A stretch of DNA of 64,000 nucleotides, taken from positions 186,001-250,000 of the forward strand of contig NZ_OMPD01000009.1 in NCBI RefSeq assembly GCF_900312745.1, written 5' to 3'. A program made the translations under genes and the position numbers. Shown here one piece after another: positions 44,577 to 54,226 of the stretch (its first letter is position 1; every line of letters starts with the position of its first letter). The notes beneath the pieces are model-generated. The model saw only the letters and a list, made by a program, of their open reading frames with translations. It did no database searches and was not told the DNA's origin. The DNA is from Aquimarina sp. AU58. GTDB taxonomy: Bacteria > Bacteroidota > Bacteroidia > Flavobacteriales > Flavobacteriaceae.

Positions 44577-45395
44577 TTATTCTTTTAATAGTACAGTACG
44601 AGTGACTTTATTGAAAGGACCAGGAATTAGTGTTCCGGTTTCATCCAGCAATTCTAATTGAATACTAACTTCTCCTATTGGAAGCCCTTTGATAATCTGC
44701 GGGGCCCATTCTGTAATGATAAATTCTTCACCATTAATAGTAGCACGAACTTTATGTCCATCTTTAGAAAGAGTGGTGTTCAATACAAAAAAATCAAGTA
44801 ATAAATTCTCAGCATCCTTACCGGTATATTCTCCCTTAGGACGACTGTAGATAAGGGTTGGAGCTTTCATATCTAACCCTAGAGAATCTTGGGGATTGGT
44901 ACCAACCATAAGTTTTCTAACCACTACCGAGTTTGTATTTTTAACCGATTCATGGTACGAACGGCTTAAGAAAGCAACCAAATGATGCACACCATCGGGG
45001 ATTTCTTTTTTAAAACGCGGTTCGTAATGCGCCGAGTAGGGCTGATTATCCAAAATAAAATGAATATGTTGTCCTTTGCCCGAATTTGCCAACTTTAGAG
45101 AATTTGGTCCCTGGGTTTGAGCACCTAATTCATAATTCTCTAAATTAAACGCAAAATCCATATCACCTCCCTGAGAAATTTTTATGGTTTCAGGTAAATC
45201 CAAAGTGAGCGCAGCATTTGTATAGACCGGAGAGTTTTCTAATTTTTCTATGGTGATTGATTGTTGAATTTCTATCGATTCTTCAACAGACGGGGTTGCA
45301 ATTTCTTCTTCTGTAACATTTTTCTTTTGTTGTTTACACCCTATTAAAGTAATAGACAAGGATAGGATTAGGGTAGTTAAATAATAAGTTTTCAT
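44577..45395 (-). CDS. Hypothetical lipoprotein (272 aa)
   Basis: A signal peptide with lipobox (LSLSITLIGCKQQKK; Cys 20) is followed by an acidic linker and a beta-rich domain with GQHIHFILDNQPYSAHYEPRF and GVHHLVAFLSRSYHE. The His-rich pattern suggests a cupin or Ig-like fold, but no family is recognised. It is 12 bases downstream of a DUF5829-like lipoprotein gene and is probably co-transcribed with it. Confidence 0.65.
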   Translation of the reverse strand: MKTYYLTTLILSLSITLIGCKQQKKNVTEEEIATPSVEESIEIQQSITIEKLENSPVYTNAALTLDLPETIKISQGGDMDFAFNLENYELGAQTQGPNSLKLANSGKGQHIHFILDNQPYSAHYEPRFKKEIPDGVHHLVAFLSRSYHESVKNTNSVVVRKLMVGTNPQDSLGLDMKAPTLIYSRPKGEYTGKDAENLLLDFFVLNTTLSKDGHKVRATINGEEFIITEWAPQIIKGLPIGEVSIQLELLDETGTLIPGPFNKVTRTVLLKE

Positions 45396-45407
45396 TTTTA
45401 TCTGATT

Positions 45408-46361
45408 TTAAAAGTTATTTTTATGAAGGTTATCAAAATTCCATATAGATTCTTTCCCTTTGTTGACAATAGTGACATTTCCCAGATTAATTACACTATC
45501 GTCAGCTCTATTTAAATGACATCGTATCTGGGTGATTTGGCTATATTCAATCTTATTAGATGTCGTAATTTTTATAATTATATCTCCTCCATCAATACTA
45601 AGCATGTGACCATCTTTTTCTAATAGTTTGCATCCCAGATGATATAATTCTTGTGTAATACGGATGTAGTCATCAGTAGTACAAGTCATTGCAATCGATT
45701 TTATACCGTTAAAGAGCTTTTGGTTTGCGTAGTTAGGCTTTAAAAACGCTTCACGAGAATAAAAAGGATGATGTTTTTGGTAAAGACTATCAAGAAAAAT
45801 AGGATTATAAAAAGCATACCAGGTATGTAAAGCAGTGCCAGGACTAGAGGTATAAAACGCTTTGAACCAAGTCTCTTTTTGTTTACTTAATTCCATATCT
45901 ACAGTTTTTGTAGCATTAAGAAACCGAGTGTTTTCTACTTTTAGCTTTGGTTTAACGCCTAAATGAAAATGTTCATCATCATTCTTTAGAGTAAAACCTA
46001 CGCCACTTTTTCCAACAGGTTCGTTGAATACATTGTTAGGCCCTAAAATTTCTATATAATGTTTATGTCCTCTTAGATAACACATAGGTGTATCATTATC
46101 TATTGGAGCAAAAGAAGGAAGTCCTTTATCTAATGCTCCATAAGTTTTGCCCCATCCAATATCTTTTGTTAAACTAGAGTATGAGAGACTATCCAGAACT
46201 ATATATAAATGATTCAACATTATCGCAGAAACATGCTTGCCAAAGGCCGCATCAATCTTTTCTCGATCAATTGCAGATGGGACGTGCTTTTTTTGTACTT
46301 GATCTTTACAGGAAACTGAAAACATCAAAAGAAAAAGATAAAGAGCAATTCGGTTAAACAT
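45408..46361 (-). CDS. DUF5829-family lipoprotein
   Basis: A 317-residue protein from ATG at 46361, chosen over the open ATG at 46427 because it gives a standard lipoprotein signal (LYLFLLMFSVSCKDQ). The central region (MLNHLYIVLDSLSY ... YLRGHKHYIEILGPNN ... GVGFTLKNDDEHFH) matches DUF5829, which resembles the glyoxalase/bleomycin-resistance fold. The role is unknown. It leads the two-gene lipoprotein operon. Confidence 0.65.
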   Translation of the reverse strand: MFNRIALYLFLLMFSVSCKDQVQKKHVPSAIDREKIDAAFGKHVSAIMLNHLYIVLDSLSYSSLTKDIGWGKTYGALDKGLPSFAPIDNDTPMCYLRGHKHYIEILGPNNVFNEPVGKSGVGFTLKNDDEHFHLGVKPKLKVENTRFLNATKTVDMELSKQKETWFKAFYTSSPGTALHTWYAFYNPIFLDSLYQKHHPFYSREAFLKPNYANQKLFNGIKSIAMTCTTDDYIRITQELYHLGCKLLEKDGHMLSIDGGDIIIKITTSNKIEYSQITQIRCHLNRADDSVINLGNVTIVNKGKESIWNFDNLHKNNF

Positions 46362-46427
46362 GATTAAAACTGTATTAAAAAGTGAGTTTACTGATAATTT
46401 ATTTTTTGTCTTAAAATATATTCTCAA

Positions 46428-46710
46428 CCTCTACTGCCTTTAGCATAAGATAGTGTAGGTCTTTCGAGGTCATTTTATTTAAGCTTTATTTTCATTGATT
46501 TTAAATTTCAGTTTTAGACTTTCTGTTTTCAATGACTTAAGTTCAAAAAATCGGACTTGTTTAATTTCTCATCAACATCCAATACCTACCATCGAAATAA
46601 TGATAGGTATTTGGAAGCAGGAAGTTGTCTATCTCGTTTTGTACGGCAAAGAGAATCTTCATCTAAAGCAAAAAGACTAAAAACATGAGTTTTTCATTTC
46701 ATATCGTTTT
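46428..46710. other. Intergenic stretch, nothing recognised
   Basis: About 280 bases between divergent and convergent minus-strand genes. A 61-codon + strand frame (46495-46680) has no coding character. No RNA, terminator or promoter was recognised. Confidence 0.5.
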
Positions 46711-47250
46711 TTAATTAGCCATCATCCCATCAAATAATTTTGCCCTATTTAAAACATCTCCAGTAGTTGTAAAGTTTTTATTAGAAGGTTCATAAACAAG
46801 ACTATCTACACCTATCCCATTACGTAGCAATCCAATCCCTAAAAGTTCGGTATTAAGAAGACGTTCTCTTTGCTGGTCAAGGTGTTCGCCTATAATCATT
46901 CTCGATTTTAAGAAAGAGCCTTTCTGTCGTTCTATCCTGGGAGCAATACCAGTTTTCAATTGTGCCAAAGATCGCTCCACAGGAAGGTGCAATGGCGTCT
47001 GCCAATCGAGCAATGCCCCCTGGTAGAAATCCCCATCAGCCTTGGCGACCAATGTGATATAATCTATCCCCTCTTTGTTTATTAGCTTATAAAGATTATA
47101 CTGGGTGGATTCATCGAACTCAAGAAAAACCCCCAGGGCAGTATAAAAAAAAGAATTTCCTTTATATCTTTCCCTGATTACAGGTTCTATAAAATCCATA
47201 GGACAAACCAGAAAAAGGGTTTTTTCTTGCCGTTTACCAAAAAAAATCAT
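46711..47250 (-). CDS. Hypothetical protein (179 aa) in the metal cluster
   Basis: A soluble mixed alpha/beta protein (MIFFGKRQEKTLFLVCPMDF ... GIDYITLVAKADGDFYQGAL). No family is recognised. Its ATG overlaps the stop of the NTF2-like gene by 4 bases (ATGA-type), so it is translated with it. The conserved order after an ABC exporter and a COG0523 GTPase suggests a metal-related role, without direct evidence. Confidence 0.6.
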   Translation of the reverse strand: MIFFGKRQEKTLFLVCPMDFIEPVIRERYKGNSFFYTALGVFLEFDESTQYNLYKLINKEGIDYITLVAKADGDFYQGALLDWQTPLHLPVERSLAQLKTGIAPRIERQKGSFLKSRMIIGEHLDQQRERLLNTELLGIGLLRNGIGVDSLVYEPSNKNFTTTGDVLNRAKLFDGMMAN

Positions 47251-47720
47251 ACCGATGCCCCAGGATTATAAGGTAGGGAAGAATGATGAACGTCTATCTT
47301 TAATTTTCCAGAAGGATCAAGAGTATAGCCAAAGGTATATTCAACCTTGACCTCCTGTCCATCTAGGTCGGTAAAGTAATAGTTGCCCATGGCCAAAGCT
47401 CTTTTTTCTTCGAGTATCATAACTTCGTTTTCAAAGCGTACTTTGGTCCACGGTTGAATAGCAAAACCTCCATCCTCTGGGTATAGATCGTTTCCTGCAA
47501 TAAAATATGAAAGTGCCCCTTCCTTATCAGGCCTAAATTGAATGACCGATGTTTTGGTAGGCTTGAACAGTACCTTTTTTTTATCAAAAGCATAGCGTTC
47601 ATCCAGAAAATTGCTTGTAAAACGCTCGCATTCCTCTCTTTGATCTTTTTTAGCACCGATCTCGACAACCCCGTTGCCCCATTCCATTTGTGCTTTTTGT
47701 ACTTCTTCTTTAGTAATCAT
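47247..47720 (-). CDS. NTF2/SnoaL-like protein
   Basis: A 157-residue protein. The opening TKEEVQKAQMEWGNGVVEIG and the later VLFKPT ... QFRP ... SYFIAGN ... YPEDGGFAI and HHSSLPY follow the cone-shaped NTF2-like fold found in Bacteroidota proteins often mislabelled as phosphoribosyl-AMP cyclohydrolase. The function is unknown; a small-molecule or metal pocket is possible. It lies 33 bases downstream of the second DUF3526-type permease gene and is probably in its operon. Confidence 0.65.
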   Translation of the reverse strand: MITKEEVQKAQMEWGNGVVEIGAKKDQREECERFTSNFLDERYAFDKKKVLFKPTKTSVIQFRPDKEGALSYFIAGNDLYPEDGGFAIQPWTKVRFENEVMILEEKRALAMGNYYFTDLDGQEVKVEYTFGYTLDPSGKLKIDVHHSSLPYNPGASV

Positions 47721-47753
47721 TATTATTTTATTTAAAAATTGAACATTATTTTC

Positions 47754-49178
47754 TTAATTGAGTATACCTTTTGTTTTTAGATGTTTCGAACTGAAAAATC
47801 CAAGGCCAAAAAGTACGATGGATATCAGGTAGAGTGTTAAAGCCACTGGAATCAATTGATATGAGGCCGGGCTATATTGAAACTTTGGTAATGTAGCATA
47901 GTCCTTCTGCGCAAACTTTTTATTATTGTAAAGAAGGGGGACAAAATATTCCCGCCAATTTCCTGCAAAGGCGATGACCTGTTTTCGGTAATTTTCGTAG
48001 TCTTCTGTAGAAGTTCCTGCCAAATGGTTGAATGACTCCTGAACAGTGATTGCCGGAGATATCCATTTGAATTTATTCATCCAGTCTTGTTGTTTTTGTA
48101 ATTGGTTCTCAAAAGAACTTACTACCGGTTCTAATTCTTCTTTGACCAACTGTTGCGAAGCCATATAACTGTGCCAAAAAGACCTCCTTTGAGAGGTGTC
48201 ATTAATTGCATACTCTGGATGGTCACGTAAATAATTGTCAAGGATTTCGTCCTGTTTTTTGGTGACTTCTGCTTTCACTTCACGCATCTCATTGACCATG
48301 AGGGTACGCGACGGCATAGGATAAAGGGTATTTCCTAATTGGTTTAATACAGAAGGAACCAGTAACACAAATAGTACCCAAAGCCCGAGCATTGCTACTG
48401 CATTTTTGGCCGAACTACCTACCCATAGGTTGACCAAAAAGGCTAGAGTAAACCAAAAGAGCATATATCCCAACACCAAAGTGAATAGCCCTAAAACTAA
48501 ACTCCTTTGGCTTAGGATGTCAATACCGATGATAAGAAAAACAAGTGTTAAAGCTGCAATGACCAAAACCGACATCCAGAAGAAACGTAATCCCAGTTTT
48601 TGCATTACCCAATTGGGAATACCAATGGGTTGTGCGGCCAGCAATCGCAGTGCACCACTTTCTTTCTCGGCAGAAAGCACGTTATAGGAAAAAGCAATGA
48701 TCAAAAGAGGTAGTAGATATACAATCACAAATGCCAGGTCAAAACTGCCGAACAGCAATTGCACAGGACTGGTCATTTCGGTAAAATTTAAGGCAAAATC
48801 ATCGCCTGTTGCCGTTGGTTTTACAAAATGGGTAAAAAGATCTGCCTGGCCCGTTGATACAAATGCCATAGGTTGAGGCTCCATGGCAGCTACTCTGGGA
48901 TGATAATTTCCTACAGCCATTGGGCTTGTGGGTAGAGTCCACCGAGAAGCACTTACTTCCATCCCACGTTGTACCGAGTCGAGAAGTTTTAACATTTCGG
49001 CATCGTTTTCCCGTAATTCTTCTTGTGCCTTTACAATGACATTTTTACGCTTCTCTACTTTTTGTTTTCCATTAAAAGCCGAAAAACCAAAGAGAAGCAA
49101 TAATATCAAACTCAAGAGCTGTATCCATCGGCTACGGAGCAACAGCTTTAATTCATATTTAAAATTGTAACTGAACAT
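47754..49178 (-). CDS. ABC-2 permease, DUF3526 type (second subunit)
   Basis: A 474-residue membrane protein: a first helix (~18-36), a large extracytoplasmic loop, then clustered helices (LAFVIVYLLPLLIIAFSYNV, MSVLVIAALTLVFLIIGIDI, LGLFTLVLGYMLFWFTLAFL, AMLGLWVLFVLLVPSV), a second loop and a final helix (~445-465). This is the NosY/DUF3526 permease architecture. It lies 2 bases after the sister permease gene. The pair with one ATPase forms a heterodimeric exporter. Confidence 0.8.
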   Translation of the reverse strand: MFSYNFKYELKLLLRSRWIQLLSLILLLLFGFSAFNGKQKVEKRKNVIVKAQEELRENDAEMLKLLDSVQRGMEVSASRWTLPTSPMAVGNYHPRVAAMEPQPMAFVSTGQADLFTHFVKPTATGDDFALNFTEMTSPVQLLFGSFDLAFVIVYLLPLLIIAFSYNVLSAEKESGALRLLAAQPIGIPNWVMQKLGLRFFWMSVLVIAALTLVFLIIGIDILSQRSLVLGLFTLVLGYMLFWFTLAFLVNLWVGSSAKNAVAMLGLWVLFVLLVPSVLNQLGNTLYPMPSRTLMVNEMREVKAEVTKKQDEILDNYLRDHPEYAINDTSQRRSFWHSYMASQQLVKEELEPVVSSFENQLQKQQDWMNKFKWISPAITVQESFNHLAGTSTEDYENYRKQVIAFAGNWREYFVPLLYNNKKFAQKDYATLPKFQYSPASYQLIPVALTLYLISIVLFGLGFFSSKHLKTKGILN

Positions 49179-49180
49179 AC

Positions 49181-50587
49181 TTATAAATTTTTAGGAATGA
49201 AAAAAAGGAATCCAAAAGAACCTAAGAGCCAAAACCCCATGACCATAAGGTTAGAAGTATTTTGCTCTAGAATGGCTCCGAGTTGAGGAGGAGTGTAGTT
49301 AAAGTCAGGTAACTGTTTCCAGGTTTCGGCATCTGCTTGGTATGCCCAATTACCGTATTCTGAGTTTTTAGCAAAATTACCATTCAAAAATTTTTGAGTA
49401 GCGATGCGATAGTCCTCTGCAGCATCGGCAAAATCCCAATGCGTGGCATAATCGGTCTGGGCAATGGCCATACTCAAAAATCGTGTAGGAAGATAGGGAG
49501 AGAGAAGCGCCAAATTCCTGTATACATCCGACTGCTGCTCATATTGATTCTTGAGATGATTATAGTGTTTTAGATAGATCTTTGCCTGGTGTTCCTCACC
49601 TTTTTGCATTCTATAGGCATCATAGTTAAAGGGAAGCTGAGATAAGCTATCCACACCGTATTCTTTCAATATTTTTTGCTCTAGAAGTTTAGCTTCCTTG
49701 TTCCAGGGATTATGACCATCGAGCCCGGATTTTTTGTCTTTTAAGACATTTGCCGTAAATTCTTGTCGTGTTGGGTAGGGATATTTGTTTTCGGCAAAGT
49801 TACTTGCCGCTTTTGGTGCTGCCAAACAGGCGATGATCCAAGCACATAGGGACACTACTAGTGAGATACCTGATTTTTTAGTTTTGATAGAAATTAACAG
49901 TACCAAATTGATAAAGATAATATAGTAAACTACATATATCACAAACAATAAGAACAATGATTCCCATTTGAACACCCCAAAATCTTGTAAGCTAGACAAT
50001 AGGATACCTGCTACCAGGAACAGAATAGCTGTAATTAACAAAATAGGGAAGAAAAGTGCCATCCATTTTCCCCAGATCCATTTCCATTGGGAAATGCCCT
50101 GACTCTTGAGTAATGTTAAGGTACCCATTTCACGTTCTTTGGTAAAACCGTTATAACCCAGAAGAACAATGAGTAGGGGAATGATAAAGAGCAACATAAA
50201 ATCTGGTGTCAAATCTCCAAAGCGAGCGAGGCCTGTTTGATCTGCCGCTGCGCTAAATTGTGCCTCGTTACGTTTATGAGCCTCCAAAAAAATGGAGGTA
50301 CCTGTATATTTATCTACACCTTGATCTACTAACGAAAGAGGATATTTTGGTTTAAAGGCATAAGTACCATAATGTGCTGCAGAATGTGGGTTCTTTTTAC
50401 CTTGATTATCCCAAACCTCACGTTCTGCCGTTTTAGCAGCAGAGTACTGTGCGTTTACATTTTGGTATTGTTGAGCACTGATCCATACCGCTACACTTAA
50501 TAAAAAGAATACGATAATTAAGGAGATGCGAACGCGACCGTCACGCAACAATTCCTTGGTTTCTTTAAGAAAAGTTTTTGTTATCAT
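49181..50587 (-). CDS. ABC-2 permease, DUF3526 type (first subunit)
   Basis: A 468-residue permease with the same layout as its neighbour: helix ~18-36, long loop, helices (FMLLFIIPLLIVLLGYNGF, FPILLITAILFLVAGILLSS, LLFVIYVVYYIIFINLVLLI, ISLVVSLCAWIIACLAAPKA), a second loop and a C-terminal helix. The cytoplasmic motif GFTKEREMGTLTLLKSQG is typical of NosY-like permeases. The stop-start spacing to the next gene is 2 bases, and its start overlaps the ATPase stop by 4 bases. Confidence 0.8.
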   Translation of the reverse strand: MITKTFLKETKELLRDGRVRISLIIVFFLLSVAVWISAQQYQNVNAQYSAAKTAEREVWDNQGKKNPHSAAHYGTYAFKPKYPLSLVDQGVDKYTGTSIFLEAHKRNEAQFSAAADQTGLARFGDLTPDFMLLFIIPLLIVLLGYNGFTKEREMGTLTLLKSQGISQWKWIWGKWMALFFPILLITAILFLVAGILLSSLQDFGVFKWESLFLLFVIYVVYYIIFINLVLLISIKTKKSGISLVVSLCAWIIACLAAPKAASNFAENKYPYPTRQEFTANVLKDKKSGLDGHNPWNKEAKLLEQKILKEYGVDSLSQLPFNYDAYRMQKGEEHQAKIYLKHYNHLKNQYEQQSDVYRNLALLSPYLPTRFLSMAIAQTDYATHWDFADAAEDYRIATQKFLNGNFAKNSEYGNWAYQADAETWKQLPDFNYTPPQLGAILEQNTSNLMVMGFWLLGSFGFLFFIPKNL

Positions 50588-51300
50588 GATACTATTTCTT
50601 TATAGTCCATGGTATCGAGATATACCTTTTCTAACTCGGCAAGGGAGATATCGTCGGATACAAATTGTTGCCGTAATTTGCCATCTTTCATGATACCTAT
50701 ATGAGTGGCTACTTCTTTGGCACGAAAAAGGTCGTGTGTCGCCATTAGGGTGGCTATCCCCTTTGATTTTAACTTGTGCAACAGCAATCCAAACTCATTA
50801 CTAGCCTTGGGATCAAGACCAGAAGTGGGTTCGTCTAACAGCAGTACTTTGGCATCTTTGGCCAAGGCAATAGCGACTCCTACTTTTTGGCGCATACCTT
50901 TAGAAAATGCAGCGATACGTTTGTCAAAGGCTTCTGTCTGCAGTCCCGCTTCTTCCAAAAAGCCTTTTAATTCTTTTGTCGAAAGCTTTTTTCCTGCTAT
51001 TCCAGAAAAATAATCGAGGTTTTCCAAAGCGGTTAAGCTTGGGTAAAGCATCAGATTCTCTGGGATGTAAGCTAAGAAACGCTTGGTTGCCTTGGGATTT
51101 TCCTGTACGTCTATTTGGTTAATAGAGGCATTGCCCGAGGTTGGTGTCGTAAAACCTAGCAAGAGGTTGATTGTGGTAGTCTTTCCGGCACCATTAGCTC
51201 CGAGAAGACAATATATTTCACCTTCTTTGATTTGAAGATTCAATTCGTTTAGAGCAACGTGTTCGTTGTATTTCTTTGTAAGATTGTTAATATTGATCAT
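50584..51300 (-). CDS. ABC transporter ATP-binding protein (NosF-like)
   Basis: A 238-residue ATPase: Walker A GANGAGKTT (~40), signature FSKGMRQKVGVAIA, Walker B VLLLDEPTSGLDP, H loop ATHD. The start at 51300 (MININNLTKKYN) is preferred over the open ATG at 51348, which would overlap the COG0523 gene. It energises the two DUF3526-type permeases. NosFY-type exporters act in metallocentre maturation, which suits the GTPase metallochaperone next door. Confidence 0.85.
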   Translation of the reverse strand: MININNLTKKYNEHVALNELNLQIKEGEIYCLLGANGAGKTTTINLLLGFTTPTSGNASINQIDVQENPKATKRFLAYIPENLMLYPSLTALENLDYFSGIAGKKLSTKELKGFLEEAGLQTEAFDKRIAAFSKGMRQKVGVAIALAKDAKVLLLDEPTSGLDPKASNEFGLLLHKLKSKGIATLMATHDLFRAKEVATHIGIMKDGKLRQQFVSDDISLAELEKVYLDTMDYKEIVS

Positions 51301-51311
51301 AATACTATTAT

Positions 51312-52529
51312 TTATACGTTTGAATCTTGATAGCTTGGGATGGGCCAATTATCGATATTAGAGAACTCTCCTGTTTTCCAGTCTAGTACCTCCTCATCGG
51401 TAAGTAAACATTTTTCAAGTTGTAGGGTTATCGCGGTAACATCGAGATGCTGCCCAATAAAGACCAGTTCTATCTTTCGATCCCCGAAAGGGTTTATCCA
51501 ATCTGACTCTATTAATTTTTGGTTATCCAGAAAGGAAGGGTAGCTAATTCGTTCTGCAAATGACATAGATGCCCACCATACCCCAGCGGGGTCAATTTTT
51601 GTAGAACCTCCTGCTGTACTCCAGATTAGGGCTTGATTACTACGAGAGGCCAACCAAAACAGGCCTTTACTTCGAATAATGTTTGAGGGGAAATGGTTAG
51701 AAACATAGTCGAGGAACCGTTCTGGGTGAAACGGTTTTTTATTACGGAATACAAAGGAACCAATACCATACTCTTCGGTTTCAGGAACATGTTCATTTTC
51801 GAGTTCCCGTATCCAACCTGCAGAACTTTCAGCTTCTTCAAAGTTAAACAACCCTGTATTGATAATTTCCTGTAATGCTATTTGTGAATTTTTAGTAGGA
51901 AATATTCTGGCTCCTGGATTTAATTTATGAAGAATATCATACACATTTTTTAATTCTTGTTCGGTAACCAGATCTACTTTATTGAGTAAAATCACGTTTG
52001 CAAATTCTATTTGATCGGTAAGTAGATTTACAATCGTACGGTCATCGTTCTCGATATTAGTAAGCTGTCTATCCGATAGATATTGGGCACTCGAAAAATC
52101 TTTCAAAAAACTATATGCATCTACTACAGTAACCATAGTATCGACATAACTGAAGCGACTTAGGTCGATACTGCCGTCCTCATTGGCAAAACTAAAGGTT
52201 TGAGCCACAGGAATAGGTTCTGAAATACCTGTACTCTCGATAATTAGATAATCAAACCTGTTTTCCTTAGCTAATTTTTCGACTTCTATCATCAGGTCTT
52301 CTCGAAGGGTGCAGCAAATACAGCCATTGCTCATTTCTACAAGGCGTTCCTCTGTTCGAGAAAGGGTATTTTCATTTTGTACGAGCTGGCTATCTATATT
52401 GACCTCACTCATATCATTGACAATCACGGCAACTTTTAACCCTTCTTTATTATGTAAAATATGGTTAAGCAATGTAGTCTTGCCTGCACCGAGAAAACCA
52501 CTCAATACAGTAACGGGTAATTTTTTCAT
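51312..52529 (-). CDS. COG0523 GTPase metallochaperone (ZagA/ZigA-like)
   Basis: A 405-residue G3E GTPase. Walker [10 protein letters not shown] (11-19), the metal-binding CxCC motif in [10 protein letters not shown] (~69-78), the acidic Walker B segment and NKVDL (~181) are intact; the CobW C-terminal domain follows. These proteins deliver zinc to client enzymes during zinc starvation and are commonly zinc-repressor targets. It is probably the first gene of the operon with the NosFY-like transporter. An imperfect repeat TGTATACACTATAACA at 52603-52618 upstream could be an operator. Confidence 0.85.
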   Translation of the reverse strand: MKKLPVTVLSGFLGAGKTTLLNHILHNKEGLKVAVIVNDMSEVNIDSQLVQNENTLSRTEERLVEMSNGCICCTLREDLMIEVEKLAKENRFDYLIIESTGISEPIPVAQTFSFANEDGSIDLSRFSYVDTMVTVVDAYSFLKDFSSAQYLSDRQLTNIENDDRTIVNLLTDQIEFANVILLNKVDLVTEQELKNVYDILHKLNPGARIFPTKNSQIALQEIINTGLFNFEEAESSAGWIRELENEHVPETEEYGIGSFVFRNKKPFHPERFLDYVSNHFPSNIIRSKGLFWLASRSNQALIWSTAGGSTKIDPAGVWWASMSFAERISYPSFLDNQKLIESDWINPFGDRKIELVFIGQHLDVTAITLQLEKCLLTDEEVLDWKTGEFSNIDNWPIPSYQDSNV

Positions 52530-52686
52530 GACTAAAAAAAATTAAATACTAAAAATGTTGGAAGAAAATTTTCTGACTAACAGAGAAGGGTAATTGATCT
52601 ATTGTATACACTATAACATGATTTTATAAATCATATTGTCGTAAGTATCAACGTACAAAAAGAAAATTTTCAAAAATAAAACGCAA

Positions 52687-53001
52687 CTACCCTAAATATT
52701 TGGGCGGAGGTTTATTATAGATGCTTTTAGGTAGTGTAATACAGTATTGTGATGTTTCGTAACAAAAATTGGTTTTGTACTCATGGAAATCTATCGCAGA
52801 TTTTTGTTCTACTTCTACAAATGTATTATCTGTAAAAGGAGTGAGTTTATATGATACCGCAATAATTTCACACAACTCACAATGGATTTGATCATCGTCA
52901 TCAGAAAAATGAGAAATAGCATGCACATTAACAATTCTAAGAAATAGAAAAGCGGATAGAAAAAAAAGAGTAATAATATTTTTCCAAATGTTCATTCTCA
53001 T
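52687..53001 (-). CDS. Small exported protein with CxxC motif (104 aa)
   Basis: A signal sequence (IITLFFLSAFLFLRIVNVHA) is followed by SHFSDDDDQIHCELCEII, with an HCxxC metal-binding-like motif next to an acidic stretch, then a short tail ending PPPKYLG. Short exported proteins of this kind often sit beside zinc or copper genes in Bacteroidota. No family name is certain. It is upstream of and co-oriented with the COG0523 gene, with ~157 bases between. Confidence 0.6.
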   Translation of the reverse strand: MRMNIWKNIITLFFLSAFLFLRIVNVHAISHFSDDDDQIHCELCEIIAVSYKLTPFTDNTFVEVEQKSAIDFHEYKTNFCYETSQYCITLPKSIYNKPPPKYLG

Positions 53002-53236
53002 TTGCCAAATATAGTAATTAATTGGATTCTTAAATCTTAAGATATTTATAAGGAATAAATTTTGGCAAAAATTTTGTATTTGTAAAACCTCGTAATGGTT
53101 AACACGATACCTACAACATTGAAAAGGAAACTATAATTTATTAGATGAGTACCTCTAAAAAATCGTGAAATACTCCTTAATAATTTTAATTGAGTTTACT
53201 GATAATGCAAACATTAAAAATATGGTGACAATAATG

Positions 53237-53267
53237 TTAAACAATGATTTAGTAAATATTACATTTG
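53237..53267 (+). promoter_or_regulatory. Promoter of the His-heptad lipoprotein
   Basis: TACATTTG (53260-53267) matches the Bacteroidota -7 box. A weak -33 element TTA (53237-53239) lies 20 bases upstream. The predicted leader is ~20 bases. Confidence 0.45.
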
Positions 53268-53294
53268 CTAAAGTTTAACTAATTTATCAAAATC

Positions 53295-53807
53295 ATGAAA
53301 ACACTCAGCAAATTAACATTTATCGCAGTATTATCTGTATTTTTTTCTTGTAAACAAAACCCAGCAGAAACACCAGAGCACAAAGCCATGGTAGAAGAGC
53401 ATAAAGAAATGGAGGCTTCTCATGAAGCAATGGCTACAGAACATAATACTATGAAAGATGATCATCAGCAAATGGTAGATGCTCATAAAGCTATTGAAAA
53501 CGATTCTATTCATCTAGTAATTGAAAAGAACCACTTGGTTTTATTAGCTAAACACAGTGAACTTATCGCAGCTCATAAAGCATTAATAGAAAAGCATGCT
53601 GAATTAGAAACAAAACATGCTTCTGGAGAATTTACTTTAGAACAGATGACAGCAGAACATGAGTCTATGAAAACAGAGCATGCAAACATGGAGAAAGAAC
53701 ACCAGGGGATAGCTGCTGAGCACAAACGAATTACAGAAGAAGATAAAAAATTGATAAAGGAAGATCAAGAGAAAGCAACTGAAGAAGAAAATTCAGAGAA
53801 AAAATAA
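53295..53807 (+). CDS. Lipoprotein with histidine-heptad coiled coil
   Basis: A 170-residue lipoprotein (lipobox VFFSC, Cys 19). All 16 histidines fall in a strict seven-residue rhythm: 29, 36, 43, 50, 57, 64, then after a 2-residue slip 73, 80, 87, 94, 101, 108, and 122, 129, 136, 143. Met, Leu or Ile stand three residues after most of them (EHKAMVEEHKEMEASHEAM). If this is a coiled coil, His would fill the 'a' core position and Met/Leu the 'd' position. This is unusual and suggests metal- or pH-dependent assembly on the periplasmic face. It has its own promoter and terminator and neighbours a COG0523 cluster. Confidence 0.8.
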   Translation: MKTLSKLTFIAVLSVFFSCKQNPAETPEHKAMVEEHKEMEASHEAMATEHNTMKDDHQQMVDAHKAIENDSIHLVIEKNHLVLLAKHSELIAAHKALIEKHAELETKHASGEFTLEQMTAEHESMKTEHANMEKEHQGIAAEHKRITEEDKKLIKEDQEKATEEENSEKK

Positions 53808-53829
53808 AATAAACATATTTAAGTTATAG

Positions 53830-53867
53830 AAAAGCCAAATCGTTCCTTAGAGTTCAATTTGGCTTTT
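53830..53867 (+). terminator. Rho-independent terminator after the His-heptad lipoprotein
   Basis: AAAAGCCAAAT (53830-53840) pairs perfectly with ATTTGGCTTTT (53857-53867), followed by T residues. It is 23 bases after the stop codon. Confidence 0.8.
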
Positions 53868-53868
53868 T

Positions 53869-54226
53869 AAGTTATAAAACGTTAATTTTAGTGATCTAAT
53901 GATAGGAATCATTTTCTTTTTAAAAAGAAGGAGTTAATTCTATTCTCGCTACTAAGCAAAAGCTTTACAGAAATGTGAGGTTTTTTATACCCAAAACCTG
54001 ATGCCTTGCATCATGGTTTTCTTTGTGCGAGCTCCTCTCAAAGGTCTAACGACAAAATGTAGTGAAGGAGTAAACCGTTCCTATTATTATAGTTTATGAA
54101 CTTTTTTCTTCTTTTACCTTAATGCGAATTCTTTTTTAGTGTTTTTATCAAAATCTACAAAGCAAGATCGAGTAGAATAATTCCCTGTTTTTTTGATTTA
54201 AAATTTTAATAACCGTTCTTTATTTT
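53869..54226. other. Intergenic region with a fragment resembling repeat B's tail
   Basis: About 360 bases without a gene. CTCGCTACTAAGCAAAAGC and ACAGAAATGTGAGGTTTTTT (about 53945-53986) match the end of repeat B and the terminator at 34001-34034. It is probably a third, much decayed copy of the same 3' end. Confidence 0.5.

Noticed and set aside
46495..46680. 61-codon plus-strand ORF in an intergenic region
   Set aside because: No homology pattern, no ordered composition and no promoter.
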